The position numbers were made by a program, and so were the translations under genes. This document shows, piece after piece, positions 53,945-62,846 of a stretch of DNA of 64,000 bases. Position 1 is the stretch's first letter. Every line of letters begins with the position of its first letter. The DNA is from CBFGRV01 sp965651265 (GTDB lineage: Bacteria; Bacteroidota; Rhodothermia; Rhodothermales; VXPQ01). A model generated the notes under the pieces. The model was not told where the DNA came from and ran no database searches. It saw only the letters and a list, made by a program, of their open reading frames with translations. The stretch covers positions 1 through 64,000 of the forward strand of contig CBFGRV010000009.1 of the NCBI GenBank assembly GCA_965651265.1, given 5' to 3'.

Positions 53945-55219
53945 TTATCGCTGTGCCACTGCTTTGCGGAGGATGCCTGTCAGCACTTTGGCGTCGCCGT
54001 CGTTGGGCGCCGGCTCGAGACCCAGCAGCTCGCACATCACGTCGTACAGGTGCACGATTTCGAAGGCGTCCACGGTTTCGCCCGATTTGAACGCGGGCCC
54101 GTGCGCGATGAAGATGCCGCCCATGGATTCGGCCAGATTGTCGTAGCCGTGGGCGCCTCCCCTGAAGCGATCCGGGTTCTCCTCGTGAGAAGCTCGCGTC
54201 GTGATTACCCATCCCTCATCGGCAACCGCGATGAGGGGCGGAGTTCGAGGATGGTCCAGATGGAAACGCTCCGGCAACTCGTCCTTGCGAAAGACTTCGA
54301 GGTGGGGATTGCGGCTCAGCGCATCGTAGATCTCGTCGGCATGACCTTCCGGTGGATACATCATTAGAACGGGACTGAAATCAACGATGTGCGCCTCGTC
54401 CGGATCAAAATAGTCATCCAGAATGATGACCCTCTCCGGCGACGTCGCGGCCATGCCATGATCCGAGGTGATGATGAGATTCACTTCGTCCAAAGTCCCT
54501 CGATCCTCCAGTCCCGCCACGAGCTGACCCAGATAGGCGTCAACTCGCTCTATCGCCTCCTCCACTTCACGCGAATCCGGCCCGTGCCGATGGCCGGCCC
54601 CATCCACATCACTGAAGTACAGCGTGATGATGTCGGGGCGTTCGTCCTTCGGGGCATCCAGCCACGCGAGAACCTGTTCGATGCGCTCCTCGCCCGGAAT
54701 GCGGCCATCATACTCGAACCAGTAGGTCGGCCGGATGCCCTGGATCGGCGCCTCCGAGCCGGGCCAGAAATACGTGGCGGCCGTGCGGCCCTGCTTCTCG
54801 GCCGTCACCCAGATCGGCTCGCCGCCCCACCAACGCTGATCGATAATGGCCTCGCGCAGGGAAAGGCTGAAGCGCGCGTCCATCTCCGCGTCGTACATCG
54901 TGTTCGAGATGATGCCGTGATGCTCCGGATAGAGGCCCGTCACGGCCGAGTAGTGACTGGGGAAGGTCTTACTGGGAAATACGGGGATCAGCCGATCCGC
55001 CTGAACGCCGCGTGCTGCCAATCTCTGCAGCGTGGGCGGCGCATACCTTTCGATGTAGTCCCATCGAAAGCCGTCGAGGGAGATCAGGATGAGCGGCGGA
55101 TGTCCATCGGAAACATCCGGAGTCCTCGCGGGCGGGCGGCCGCAGGCGGATAATCCGAGGATCAGGAGGGCGAGAAGGGCCGCCAGACGGCGGCTGAAGA
55201 TGTCGTCCTGGCGAAACAT
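53945..55219 (-). CDS. Type I phosphodiesterase/nucleotide pyrophosphatase family lipoprotein
   Basis: 424 residues from the ATG at 55219, placing the lipobox LGLSAC sensibly; an ATG six codons earlier is possible. Alkaline-phosphatase fold with NPP landmarks: LILISLDGFRWDYIERY (first metal), PVFPSKTFPSHYSAVTGLYP with the nucleophile threonine, YFSDVDGAGHRHGPDS, ITSDHGMA and AHGYDN. It hydrolyses phosphodiester or pyrophosphate bonds in nucleotides or phospholipid headgroups on the membrane surface. The HAD gene begins 2 nt after its stop. Confidence 0.9.
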   Translation of the reverse strand: MFRQDDIFSRRLAALLALLILGLSACGRPPARTPDVSDGHPPLILISLDGFRWDYIERYAPPTLQRLAARGVQADRLIPVFPSKTFPSHYSAVTGLYPEHHGIISNTMYDAEMDARFSLSLREAIIDQRWWGGEPIWVTAEKQGRTAATYFWPGSEAPIQGIRPTYWFEYDGRIPGEERIEQVLAWLDAPKDERPDIITLYFSDVDGAGHRHGPDSREVEEAIERVDAYLGQLVAGLEDRGTLDEVNLIITSDHGMAATSPERVIILDDYFDPDEAHIVDFSPVLMMYPPEGHADEIYDALSRNPHLEVFRKDELPERFHLDHPRTPPLIAVADEGWVITTRASHEENPDRFRGGAHGYDNLAESMGGIFIAHGPAFKSGETVDAFEIVHLYDVMCELLGLEPAPNDGDAKVLTGILRKAVAQR

Positions 55220-55329
55220 GAGGCACGTAATCTGCAAGTCCCGCGCCGTGTACGGCCAAGACAGTCGGCAGATCCAGCTTCGGCGACCTCCGAATCCGGA
55301 ATGTCAGTCGCGCCGCGAAAGAAAGAGTG

Positions 55330-55629
55330 TCAGTCGCGTCCGAAGAAGTAGTAGAGAATGCATCCCAGAACGGGAGCCAGGATGATGAGCAGCATCCAGA
55401 GCACCTTGTTGGCCGTCGATCGCGTGCTGCCGGCCAACTCAATGATTGCCACGACGTCCAGCACGACCACCACGACCCCACAGCAGCTCAACGTCCAGAA
55501 ATTACTCACGCGCTCGAAGAGATTCGGTCCGCAGCCGGCAAGCATGGTGCCGAGCACGAAAAGGGTGAGCACGCCCAGGATCCGGCCGGTAGCGCGAGGA
55601 ATCGAAGTGGTGTAATCCGTCATTTGCAT
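55330..55629 (-). CDS. Small membrane protein with PLDc_N domain
   Basis: 99 residues with two or three membrane segments. The C-terminal AGSTRSTANKVLWMLLIILA followed by PVLGCILYYFFGRD is the phospholipase-D N-terminal (PLDc_N) motif, here without the catalytic domain. Such stand-alone proteins are common and their role is unknown. It lies 110 bp upstream of the phosphodiesterase gene on the same strand. Confidence 0.8.
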   Translation of the reverse strand: MQMTDYTTSIPRATGRILGVLTLFVLGTMLAGCGPNLFERVSNFWTLSCCGVVVVVLDVVAIIELAGSTRSTANKVLWMLLIILAPVLGCILYYFFGRD

Positions 55630-55791
55630 CGATGGCTAAAGCTTTCGCGGTGGCTGATACCGAGGCGCCGGTATTTACGAACCCGGCTACAAACGTGCAC
55701 TACGCCGCCACGGAAAGACAGGTTACGTTCGATCCTGGTCGAGAATGGATTGATGCTTCACGTCCGGGCGGCGAGCTACCGAGCGGAACCG

Positions 55792-55831
55792 CTCCTGAAC
55801 CGCCCCTGTTCTACAGCGCCCTGTTCAGGAG
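55792..55831. repeat. Inverted repeat upstream of dusB
   Basis: CTCCTGAAC (55792-55800) and GTTCAGGAG (55823-55831) are perfect 9-bp arms around 22 nt, about 60 bp before the dusB start. The 55630-55892 gap holds no convincing gene. The repeat may fold in the dusB leader RNA or be a protein site; the long loop argues against a terminator. Confidence 0.4.
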
Positions 55832-55892
55832 AGCCGCCGGTGGCCGAACGCCGGCGTCCTGACGAGGCCAATCACGCCCCTAGCTTGCCGAA

Positions 55893-56951
55893 ATGAACAT
55901 CGGTCCCATCACATTCGAAAAGCGACCGCTCTTTCTTGCTCCCATGGAGGACGTGAGCGATCCGCCGTTTCGCATTCTGTGCAAACGGTACGGGGCGAAT
56001 ATGCTTTACACCGAGTTTATCTCAAGCGGCGGGCTCATCTACGATGCAGATGATTCACTACAGAAGCTCGACATCTTCGAGGAGGAGCGCCCTGTCGGTA
56101 TCCAGATTTTTGGTGGGGATGTCGAGCAGGTTCGCGAGGCCGTCAAGCTCGTCGATCGCGCCAACCCCGATGTAATAGACATCAACTTCGGTTGCCCGGT
56201 CAAGAAGGTGGTGTGCAAGGATGGCGGTGCGGGGATTCTGCGCGACGTGCCGAAGATGCTTCGGATCACGGAGGCCGTTCTCGAGGAGGCCAACCGGCCC
56301 GTGACGGTGAAGACGCGGCTCGGCTGGAACGATCAGTCGATTCGCATTCTGGATGTGGCGCGGATGCTGGAGGATGTGGGAATTGCTGCCCTTGCCCTGC
56401 ACGCGCGCACGCGCGCCCAGATGTACAAGGGCGATGCTCGATGGGAGTGGCTGCGGCGCGTCCGGAATGAGGCCCTCCGCAACATCCCTCTCGTCGGCAA
56501 CGGGGACGCCTCCACGCCCGAAAAGATCAAGGAGATGTTCGATCAGACGGGTGTGGATGCCGTCATGATCGGGCGCGGTGCCATCGGCAACCCCTGGATT
56601 TTCCGGGACGCAAAGCGCTACATGGAAACGGGTGAGCTTCCGCCGCCACCGAGTTGGGAAGAGCGACTCGCCGTCGTAGCCGAGCATCTTACCTTGAAGT
56701 GCGAGTGGCTGGGCGAGCGCAAGGGTGTCATGGAAATGCGCCGCCATTACGGAGGGTACTTCAAGGGTTTCCGCAACGCGAGCAGCCTGCGGGCGGCGCT
56801 CATGGACAAAGAAGGCCGAGATGACGTGCTCGAAGTGCTGCTGAATTTCCGAGAGGACGAGCCGGAGATCCACGTCCCTGTGCGGTCGCTCGCCGAGCGA
56901 AAGAAGGTGAAGCCCGTCAAGATCGCCGGTTTGCCCGCCGGCGTCGTCTGA
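55893..56951 (+). CDS. dusB: tRNA-dihydrouridine synthase (DusB type)
   Basis: 352 residues. An FMN TIM barrel with LAPMEDVSDPPFRILCKRYG, YTEFISSGGLIYD, QIFGGDVEQV, INFGCPVKKVVCKDGGAG (catalytic cysteine), TVKTRLGWND, LHARTRAQMYKGDARWEW and IGRGAIGNPWIF, then the helical tRNA-binding domain. It reduces uridines in the tRNA D-loop with NADPH. Its 3' end overlaps the DUF445 gene on the other strand by 35 bp. Confidence 0.93.
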   Translation: MNIGPITFEKRPLFLAPMEDVSDPPFRILCKRYGANMLYTEFISSGGLIYDADDSLQKLDIFEEERPVGIQIFGGDVEQVREAVKLVDRANPDVIDINFGCPVKKVVCKDGGAGILRDVPKMLRITEAVLEEANRPVTVKTRLGWNDQSIRILDVARMLEDVGIAALALHARTRAQMYKGDARWEWLRRVRNEALRNIPLVGNGDASTPEKIKEMFDQTGVDAVMIGRGAIGNPWIFRDAKRYMETGELPPPPSWEERLAVVAEHLTLKCEWLGERKGVMEMRRHYGGYFKGFRNASSLRAALMDKEGRDDVLEVLLNFREDEPEIHVPVRSLAERKKVKPVKIAGLPAGVV

Positions 56952-58137
56952 ACAGCGTCTCGTCGATCAGAAATAGGGTTCCGCCGATAAGAAAGAAGGT
57001 GCCGAGCGCGAGAAACGGACGCCAGATGACGAGGCCACCGATCGCGCCCAGCACGCCTCCCAGGTATTTGATGTAGTTCAGCTGCTCGTTGGAGGTCGAT
57101 TTGATGAGCACTTCGAGCTTCCGTTCGTCGTACTCGCGCATATTCCCGACAATCATCTCGTAGATGTCGAGATTTCCGACGAAACCGAGAACGGCCCGCG
57201 TGACCCATTCTTCTATGTCGGCGGAGCGAGCCTCGATTTTCTCCGGGATGCGATCCAGGAGCGCATCGATCTGATCCAGGGCCGCATCCAATGATCCGGG
57301 TAGCTCCCGCACGGCATGCTCGATGCGTCGCCGATAGTCCTCCTCGTTGATGAAGCGGTAGGCGCGGAGCGCCAGGCCCCCCAGGCCGTGCCCGGCCAGA
57401 TCCTCCAGCTTCTCCTCGATGAACGTCATGATCCGCTGTCGTACTTCGTCGGACGACAGGATCTGGTCGAGATAGTCGGCCGTCAGTGCCTTGAGCTCCT
57501 GCCGAAACTCGGGATCCTCTACGACCCCGCGCGTGACCGTCAGCGAGATGTCGCGATATCGACCGATGATGCCGCTTTCTTCGATCTTCTCCTTGATGAT
57601 TTGCTCGTTGATGAGCTCATCCGAAACGGCCCGGGCCAGCCGATAGATCACGCGGTCGCGCTGAGCCGGTATCAGGCCCTGCCCGAAGATCGGCCGCCGC
57701 TCCCGCGGGTTGAAGAGCATCGTGATGGCCAGCCAGTTCGTGATGAACCCGATCAGACCGCTCACGGAGATGATGCGAAGAAGTCCCTGGAGACTGAGTG
57801 AGCTGTCACCGGCTGCGAGGGCGACGCCATTGAAATCCCAGAAAAAACTGACGACGAAAAGGGCGACAAGCAGTATAGGAACGAGGCGCAGATAGGGTAA
57901 GAGACGCGCGTGAGTGCCAACCACGCGTGGAGGCTCGGGCACACCTCCCTGTTTCTGCGGCAGCGGGGGCATGTGCCGCCGCACATAGCGTCCAAGCATC
58001 TGTCGGAGGTCCCGCGCCCGCGTCCTCGTCAGCACCTTTGCCTCTTCGACGGAGGCCTGATTAGACCCATGCTCCGGTGAGGACGGCTCCTCGCCTACCA
58101 GGTGATCCCGGCCTTTGGGGAGCCCCTCATCCATCAT
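56917..58137 (-). CDS. DUF445 (YheB-like) membrane protein
   Basis: 406 residues. After a variable charged N-terminus come two membrane segments (about 83-105 and 120-145), the DUF445 signature GLIGFITNWLAITMLFNPRE followed by RRPIFGQGLIPAQRD, a long helical region of repeated amphipathic helices, and two C-terminal membrane segments (about 362-398). The function of DUF445 is not established; envelope organisation has been suggested for relatives. It is 15 bp behind the HD-domain gene and the Mla cluster, consistent with an envelope role. Confidence 0.85.
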   Translation of the reverse strand: MMDEGLPKGRDHLVGEEPSSPEHGSNQASVEEAKVLTRTRARDLRQMLGRYVRRHMPPLPQKQGGVPEPPRVVGTHARLLPYLRLVPILLVALFVVSFFWDFNGVALAAGDSSLSLQGLLRIISVSGLIGFITNWLAITMLFNPRERRPIFGQGLIPAQRDRVIYRLARAVSDELINEQIIKEKIEESGIIGRYRDISLTVTRGVVEDPEFRQELKALTADYLDQILSSDEVRQRIMTFIEEKLEDLAGHGLGGLALRAYRFINEEDYRRRIEHAVRELPGSLDAALDQIDALLDRIPEKIEARSADIEEWVTRAVLGFVGNLDIYEMIVGNMREYDERKLEVLIKSTSNEQLNYIKYLGGVLGAIGGLVIWRPFLALGTFFLIGGTLFLIDETLFRRRRRANRRS

Positions 58138-58152
58138 CCACTTCGCTGTCTA

Positions 58153-58719
58153 CTACGACTGTTCGGAAGTGAGTCCGAGGCGATGGGCCTGCTTCTTCAT
58201 CCCATCGATCACATTCTGGATGTGTTCGTTGAGATCGACGCCCAGCTCCTCGGCACCACGCCGGATGTCCTCACGGGAGACGGCGGCCGCAAACGCTTTG
58301 TCTTTCAGCTTCTTCCGAACCGATTTGCTCTCCATCCCCTCCAGCTTCGTGGGCCGCACATAGGCGACCGCCGTGATGAACCCGGCGAGCTCGTCCACGG
58401 CATACAGGGCCCTGGCGAGGAGCGTCTCGCGCGGCGTTCCGGAGTAATCGGCGTGGCCCAGGATGGCCTCCAGCATCACGTCGGGGTAGCCCAGTTCGCG
58501 CAGTACTCTGACGCCTACGAACGGATGTTCCTCGAGTGTCGGATGCTTCTCGTAGTCCAGGTCGTGAAGTAGTCCCGTCATCCTCCAGAGTTCGACATCC
58601 TGATCGAAAAGGCGGGCATAGTGCTCCATTCCGGCCTCCACGGCATAGGCATGCCATCGGAGGCTGGCCGTTTTCGTCCATTCATGGAAAAGCTTCAGGG
58701 CGTCTTCGTAGCCGGGCAT
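58153..58719 (-). CDS. HD-domain phosphohydrolase
   Basis: 188 residues. The metal site reads LRWHAYAVEAGMEHYA, TGLLHDLDYEKHP (H-D) and EHPFVGVRVL, with LGHADYSG further on. Family members are metal-dependent hydrolases of nucleotides or related phosphates. The short length indicates a single-domain enzyme with unknown substrate. It sits 3 bp after mlaD's stop, in the same transcript. Confidence 0.85.
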   Translation of the reverse strand: MPGYEDALKLFHEWTKTASLRWHAYAVEAGMEHYARLFDQDVELWRMTGLLHDLDYEKHPTLEEHPFVGVRVLRELGYPDVMLEAILGHADYSGTPRETLLARALYAVDELAGFITAVAYVRPTKLEGMESKSVRKKLKDKAFAAAVSREDIRRGAEELGVDLNEHIQNVIDGMKKQAHRLGLTSEQS

Positions 58720-58722
58720 GGC

Positions 58723-59655
58723 TCAGAAGATGTCTACCAGAGACATGTGGCGAAGATATCGACCGGGGTCTTGCCGGATCGCCTCCAGGAGCGCATTCAG
58801 ATTCATGGCCGCGGAATCCAGGCGGGCGTACAGGCCTGGATCGTTGACCAGCCTGGCAAACGTTCCCTCGCCCGTGTTCATCTTAACGAGGATCTCGTCG
58901 AGGGTCGAGGCGGCTCCCTCCAGAGCGGTCAGGCTGGTTTCGAGCTGCTGCAGGGACCTGTTCAGATTCCGGACGGCGAGCGCCAGAGAGTCGCGATTCT
59001 CCGTGGAGAAGGCGCTCATGTCTCCGGTGAAGCGGCGCAGGTTGGCGACGGTTTCGGTGACCTCGACCTGTTGTGCTCGAATGAGCGCCTCGAGCGATGT
59101 GGCCGCCTGCTGAAAGGAGCGGAGCGTCTCGCGAACGTCGGAATTGGCGTTCTCGAGCAGAACGTCCGCGTTCTCGAACGTGCTGTTGGCGTTCGCCAGC
59201 ACGGCTTCCACGCTGTTCGTCAGGGCCGGTGCTCGGTCGGTTACCATATCGAAGATACTCTCACCCGGCTGCCCCGGGATAAACCCGCCCTCCGGGACAA
59301 CCTCTGTGCCGGGCGTGCCAAGGTGCACGGTCATGTGCGGGCTGCCCAGGGCCGCGAAGCCGCCGACGGTGGCGTAGGAACCCGCAGGGATCGAAATGTC
59401 ACCATCCACATGAAAGCGAACGTGCACTCGGCCGGACTCCGAGTCGAGCTTCACGTCGTCGACGCCGCCCACGCGCACGCCGTTGATGCGCACGGCGCTG
59501 CCGGGTTGCAGGCCGCCCGCATCATCAAAGGCTGTATTCAGAGCGTACGTGCCGCCGAAAAGGGGCAGATCCCGGAAGTAACGGACGCCCAGAATCAAAA
59601 TCACAGCCGCGACAACGAGCGAGATTCCTACGGTGATCTCCTTCGAATATTTCAC
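58723..59655 (-). CDS. mlaD: MlaD-family MCE-domain lipid-binding protein
   Basis: 310 residues. One N-terminal membrane anchor (ITVGISLVVAAVILILGVRY) precedes the MCE domain (GGLQPGSAVRINGVRVGGVD, FHVDGDISIPAGSYATVGG, LGSPHMTVHLG) and a long helical C-terminal part (about 130-300) rich in alanine, asparagine and leucine, longer than in E. coli MlaD. MCE hexamers form a channel for phospholipid transport between the membranes. It follows the ATPase gene by 12 bp. Confidence 0.9.
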   Translation of the reverse strand: MKYSKEITVGISLVVAAVILILGVRYFRDLPLFGGTYALNTAFDDAGGLQPGSAVRINGVRVGGVDDVKLDSESGRVHVRFHVDGDISIPAGSYATVGGFAALGSPHMTVHLGTPGTEVVPEGGFIPGQPGESIFDMVTDRAPALTNSVEAVLANANSTFENADVLLENANSDVRETLRSFQQAATSLEALIRAQQVEVTETVANLRRFTGDMSAFSTENRDSLALAVRNLNRSLQQLETSLTALEGAASTLDEILVKMNTGEGTFARLVNDPGLYARLDSAAMNLNALLEAIRQDPGRYLRHMSLVDIF

Positions 59656-59667
59656 GATGTCGTGCTG

Positions 59668-60438
59668 TTAAGTGTTGATTTGGGCGGCATACCGATCGGC
59701 GCTGCCGATCTTGTACTCGTTGGCGCGAACGAACTCAAGCAGGATCTCGTCGTTGCTTTCGTGCAGGTCGTCGACGGTCCCGGTCCAGTGGATACGGCCC
59801 CGATAGACGAACGCGATGCGGTCGGCGATCGAAAGAACCGAATGCATGTCGTGGGTGATGACGATGCTCGTGACGTTGAGGTGATTGTTCAAGGCGTTGA
59901 TGAGCTCATCGATGCGGTTGGATGTCTCCGGATCGAGGCCGCTAGTCGGCTCATCGTAGATGATGTATTTCGGTTCGAGCGAGATGGCACGGGCAAGGGC
60001 CACGCGCTTTTGCATCCCACCGGATAGCTCCGAGGGTTTCTTGGTTTCGATGCCCTCGAGCTGCACCATCTCCAGGCACTCGCGCACGCGGCGCCGAACT
60101 TCCGCCTCATTGGCGTCGGAGAAGGTGCGAAGCGGAAAGGCGATGTTGTCGAAGGCCGTCATCGAATCGAACAGCGCTCCCCCCTGGAAGAGCACGCCGA
60201 ACTGGCGCCGAACGCGGCGCAGCTCCTTGTAGGAGACCTCGTTGATGTCGACGTCATCAACGATGACGCGGCCACGATCGGGTTTGAGCAGGCCGATGAT
60301 GTGTTTCATGAGCACGCTCTTGCCCGAGCCCGACCTACCGATGATGGCGAGCGTCTCCCCCTCGTGGATGTTGAGCGAGACGTCGTCGAGAACGACCTGG
60401 TCCTCGAAGCTTTTGTATATGTGATCGACTATGATCAT
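59668..60438 (-). CDS. mlaF: ABC transporter ATP-binding protein (MlaF type)
   Basis: 256 residues. Walker A IIGRSGSGKSVLMKHIIGLL, Q-loop FGVLFQGGALFDSM, signature LSGGMQKRVALARA, Walker B YIIYDEPTSGLDP and the switch histidine ITHDMHS are all intact. It powers MlaE-MlaD lipid transport. Gaps to both neighbours are under 20 bp. Confidence 0.93.
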   Translation of the reverse strand: MIIVDHIYKSFEDQVVLDDVSLNIHEGETLAIIGRSGSGKSVLMKHIIGLLKPDRGRVIVDDVDINEVSYKELRRVRRQFGVLFQGGALFDSMTAFDNIAFPLRTFSDANEAEVRRRVRECLEMVQLEGIETKKPSELSGGMQKRVALARAISLEPKYIIYDEPTSGLDPETSNRIDELINALNNHLNVTSIVITHDMHSVLSIADRIAFVYRGRIHWTGTVDDLHESNDEILLEFVRANEYKIGSADRYAAQINT

Positions 60439-60456
60439 GGGTCGCGGATGCTCGAG

Positions 60457-61218
60457 CTAGAGGAGCATCATGGCCAGAACCAAATCAGCAACCAGGATGA
60501 ACACGCAACTCGTGACGGCTGCCTGCGTGGTGCTCTTGCCGACGCCCTCTGCGCCTCCCGCGGTAAAGTACCCCTTGTAGCACGAGATCGACGTTATCAA
60601 GAACCCGAAGACGACGGCCTTGATCAGGCCGAATACGGCGTCAAACGGCCTGAAAAAGTCACGCGCGCCCTGCACAAACTCACCCGTCGTCAAGTAGTTG
60701 CCCAGGTTGGCGACCAGCAAGCCGCCGCTGATGCCCACGAAGCAGGCCGCCACGTAGAGCATCGGAAACATGAAAATGCCGGCCAGCACACGGGGCGCGA
60801 TGAGATAGCTCACCGAATTGAGGCCCATCGCTTCGAGCGCGTCGATCTGCTCGGTCACCCGCATGGTTCCGAGCTCGGCGGCAATGCGCGCGCCGACGCG
60901 CCCGGCCAGGATGAAGCCCGTTACCACGGCCCCCAGCTCGAGGATCATCGACGGAGCCACTATGGCGCCTATCACGGTCTTGGGGATGAAGGGAGACACG
61001 AGCTGATACGAGGCCTGCACCGTCGTCACCGCGCCGGAGAACGCCGCGGCGAGCGTTACGATCGGCAGCGACTCGATGCCGATCTTCATCATCTGATCGA
61101 TCACATTGATCCGGTAGGTACGAAAATCGTCGAGCGATACAAACGCATTGACGAGCAGGAGAATATACCTGCCCAGAATCCCGAACGGCTTGAGGATCCA
61201 GGTGATCGGATAGGTCAT
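60457..61218 (-). CDS. mlaE: ABC transporter permease (MlaE family)
   Basis: 253 residues with five or six membrane segments. MlaE landmarks: IGIESLPIVTLAAAFSGAVT, LELGAVVTGFILAGRVGARI, AAELGTMRVTEQIDALEAMG and the C-terminal VGKSTTQAAVTSCVFILVAD. It is the inner-membrane permease of the lipid transporter. First gene of the mlaEFD-HD-DUF445 run; the 186-bp gap to the divergent radA must hold both promoters. Confidence 0.93.
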   Translation of the reverse strand: MTYPITWILKPFGILGRYILLLVNAFVSLDDFRTYRINVIDQMMKIGIESLPIVTLAAAFSGAVTTVQASYQLVSPFIPKTVIGAIVAPSMILELGAVVTGFILAGRVGARIAAELGTMRVTEQIDALEAMGLNSVSYLIAPRVLAGIFMFPMLYVAACFVGISGGLLVANLGNYLTTGEFVQGARDFFRPFDAVFGLIKAVVFGFLITSISCYKGYFTAGGAEGVGKSTTQAAVTSCVFILVADLVLAMMLL

Positions 61219-61404
61219 GAAGGGCCAACTGCGAATGGGAGAGGGGCGATATGAGCAGATGCGCGGAATGGTTCCGCCATGGGCGCGGAGTCAGCGAGCT
61301 TGTGAATTCCCCGATGCTCAGGTTATATCGGACGACGGCACGGTGTCATATGGTGTAGCGATCCTTGACGAAAGCCTCGAAAAAATCGCGCTTGCAGGAT
61401 GTAG

Positions 61405-62766
61405 ATGGCAAAGACCCGAACACGTTTTGTATGTCAGGAGTGCGGACACTTGGCGCACCGGTGGGCGGGGCAGTGCCCACAGTGTGAGTCGTGGAACGCC
61501 TTCGTCGAAGAGATTTCGCCGAACGGGGTGAGGGCCCACGTCTCGACGTTGCAGGCCGAGGCGAGCACACGGGTGCACCCGACGCCGCTTCATGAGGTTG
61601 AGCTCGGGATGGAAACCCGCATTCGAACAGGCGTGATCGAGCTCGATAGGGTGCTCGGAGGAGGCATTATGCATGGATCACTCGTCCTGATTGCGGGCGA
61701 TCCGGGCATCGGCAAGAGCACTCTGATGACGGAGATGGGCAAGTACCTGCCAGACCACCGGATCCTGTATGTTACGGGCGAAGAATCCGTGCGCCAGGTG
61801 CGGCTAAGAGCGGAGAGGCTCGGGGTGGAATCCGAGCGGTTTCTTCTGCTTGCCGAAACGAATGTGGAAGCGATCATTGCAGCGGCCCAGGAGACGGAGC
61901 CGGATGTCATGATTGTCGACTCCATCCAAACGGTATTCCGGCCCGACGTGCAGAGCGCTCCGGGTTCGGTGAGCCAGGTGCGCGAGAGCGCCGCTGCGCT
62001 ACTCCAGCTCACGAAGCAGATGGATTTTCCGACGTTCCTGGTCGGACATGTCACGAAGCAGGGCTCGATCGCGGGTCCGCGTGTTCTCGAGCACATGGTC
62101 GACACGGTGCTGCACTTCGAGGGGGATCGCCACCATGCCTACCGAATCGTTCGCAGTGTCAAGAATCGGTTTGGCGCCGCGAATGAGATCGGAGTGTTCG
62201 AGATGAGCGAGAATGGACTCCGGGAAGTGCGCAATCCGAGCGAAATCTTCCTCTCCGAACGCGGCTACGACATCAGCGGGACGACCGTCGTTGGGGCGAT
62301 GGAGGGCACGCGACCTGTACTGGTCGAAATCCAGGCGCTCGTCACTTCTGCATCCTACGGAACGCCACAGCGCACGACGACCGGCTTTGATTCGAAGCGA
62401 TTGCAGATGTTGCTCGCCGTCCTCGAGAAACGAGAGGGGATGCCGCTGTCCACACAGGATGTGTTCGTGAACGTCGCCGGAGGTGTCCGTTTGGACGAGC
62501 CTGCCGTGGACCTGGGCGTAGCCATCGCTGTCGCCTCTTCGTTTCGTGACCGCGAGATCGACCGGCAGACACTCTTCGTGGGCGAGATCGGGCTCGGAGG
62601 CGAGCTACGAGCGATCGGACTCGTAGAACCGCGGATCAAGGAGGCGGCCAAACTCGGATTCCGGCGTATCGTATTGCCGCGGTCCAATGCAAAGAATGCA
62701 CGCTTCGACGGCGTGGAGATCATAGGAGCCGAGCGGCTACACGATGTTCTCGACTTGATGCTGTGA
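61405..62766 (+). CDS. radA: DNA repair protein RadA
   Basis: 453 residues. A four-cysteine zinc finger at the N-terminus (CQECG...CPQC) is followed by the RecA-like core with Walker A AGDPGIGKSTLM, Walker B VMIVDSIQT, the RadA-specific VKNRFGAANE (KNRFG motif) and a C-terminal Lon-protease-like domain (VFVNVAGGVRLDEPAVDLGV, GEIGLGGELRAIG). It drives branch migration of recombination intermediates. Length and domains are complete. Confidence 0.95.
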   Translation: MAKTRTRFVCQECGHLAHRWAGQCPQCESWNAFVEEISPNGVRAHVSTLQAEASTRVHPTPLHEVELGMETRIRTGVIELDRVLGGGIMHGSLVLIAGDPGIGKSTLMTEMGKYLPDHRILYVTGEESVRQVRLRAERLGVESERFLLLAETNVEAIIAAAQETEPDVMIVDSIQTVFRPDVQSAPGSVSQVRESAAALLQLTKQMDFPTFLVGHVTKQGSIAGPRVLEHMVDTVLHFEGDRHHAYRIVRSVKNRFGAANEIGVFEMSENGLREVRNPSEIFLSERGYDISGTTVVGAMEGTRPVLVEIQALVTSASYGTPQRTTTGFDSKRLQMLLAVLEKREGMPLSTQDVFVNVAGGVRLDEPAVDLGVAIAVASSFRDREIDRQTLFVGEIGLGGELRAIGLVEPRIKEAAKLGFRRIVLPRSNAKNARFDGVEIIGAERLHDVLDLML

Positions 62767-62846
62767 ACTGTAAAGAGCGACTCCAGCTTCGCCTTGATAT
62801 TCCGAATCAATGAAGCGCGGATCGGAGCTCGCCTCGATGCCGCGAA

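Noticed and set aside
53946..54212. N-terminal extension of the HAD hydrolase frame
   Set aside because: The HAD motif starts right after the GTG at 53942; the extension is the shadow of the phosphodiesterase end.
55632..55862. 76-codon open frame before dusB
   Set aside because: No recognisable features and it covers the inverted repeat; kept as intergenic.
58621..60027. 468-codon open frame opposite mlaD and mlaF
   Set aside because: It crosses two confident genes on the other strand and shows no family features.
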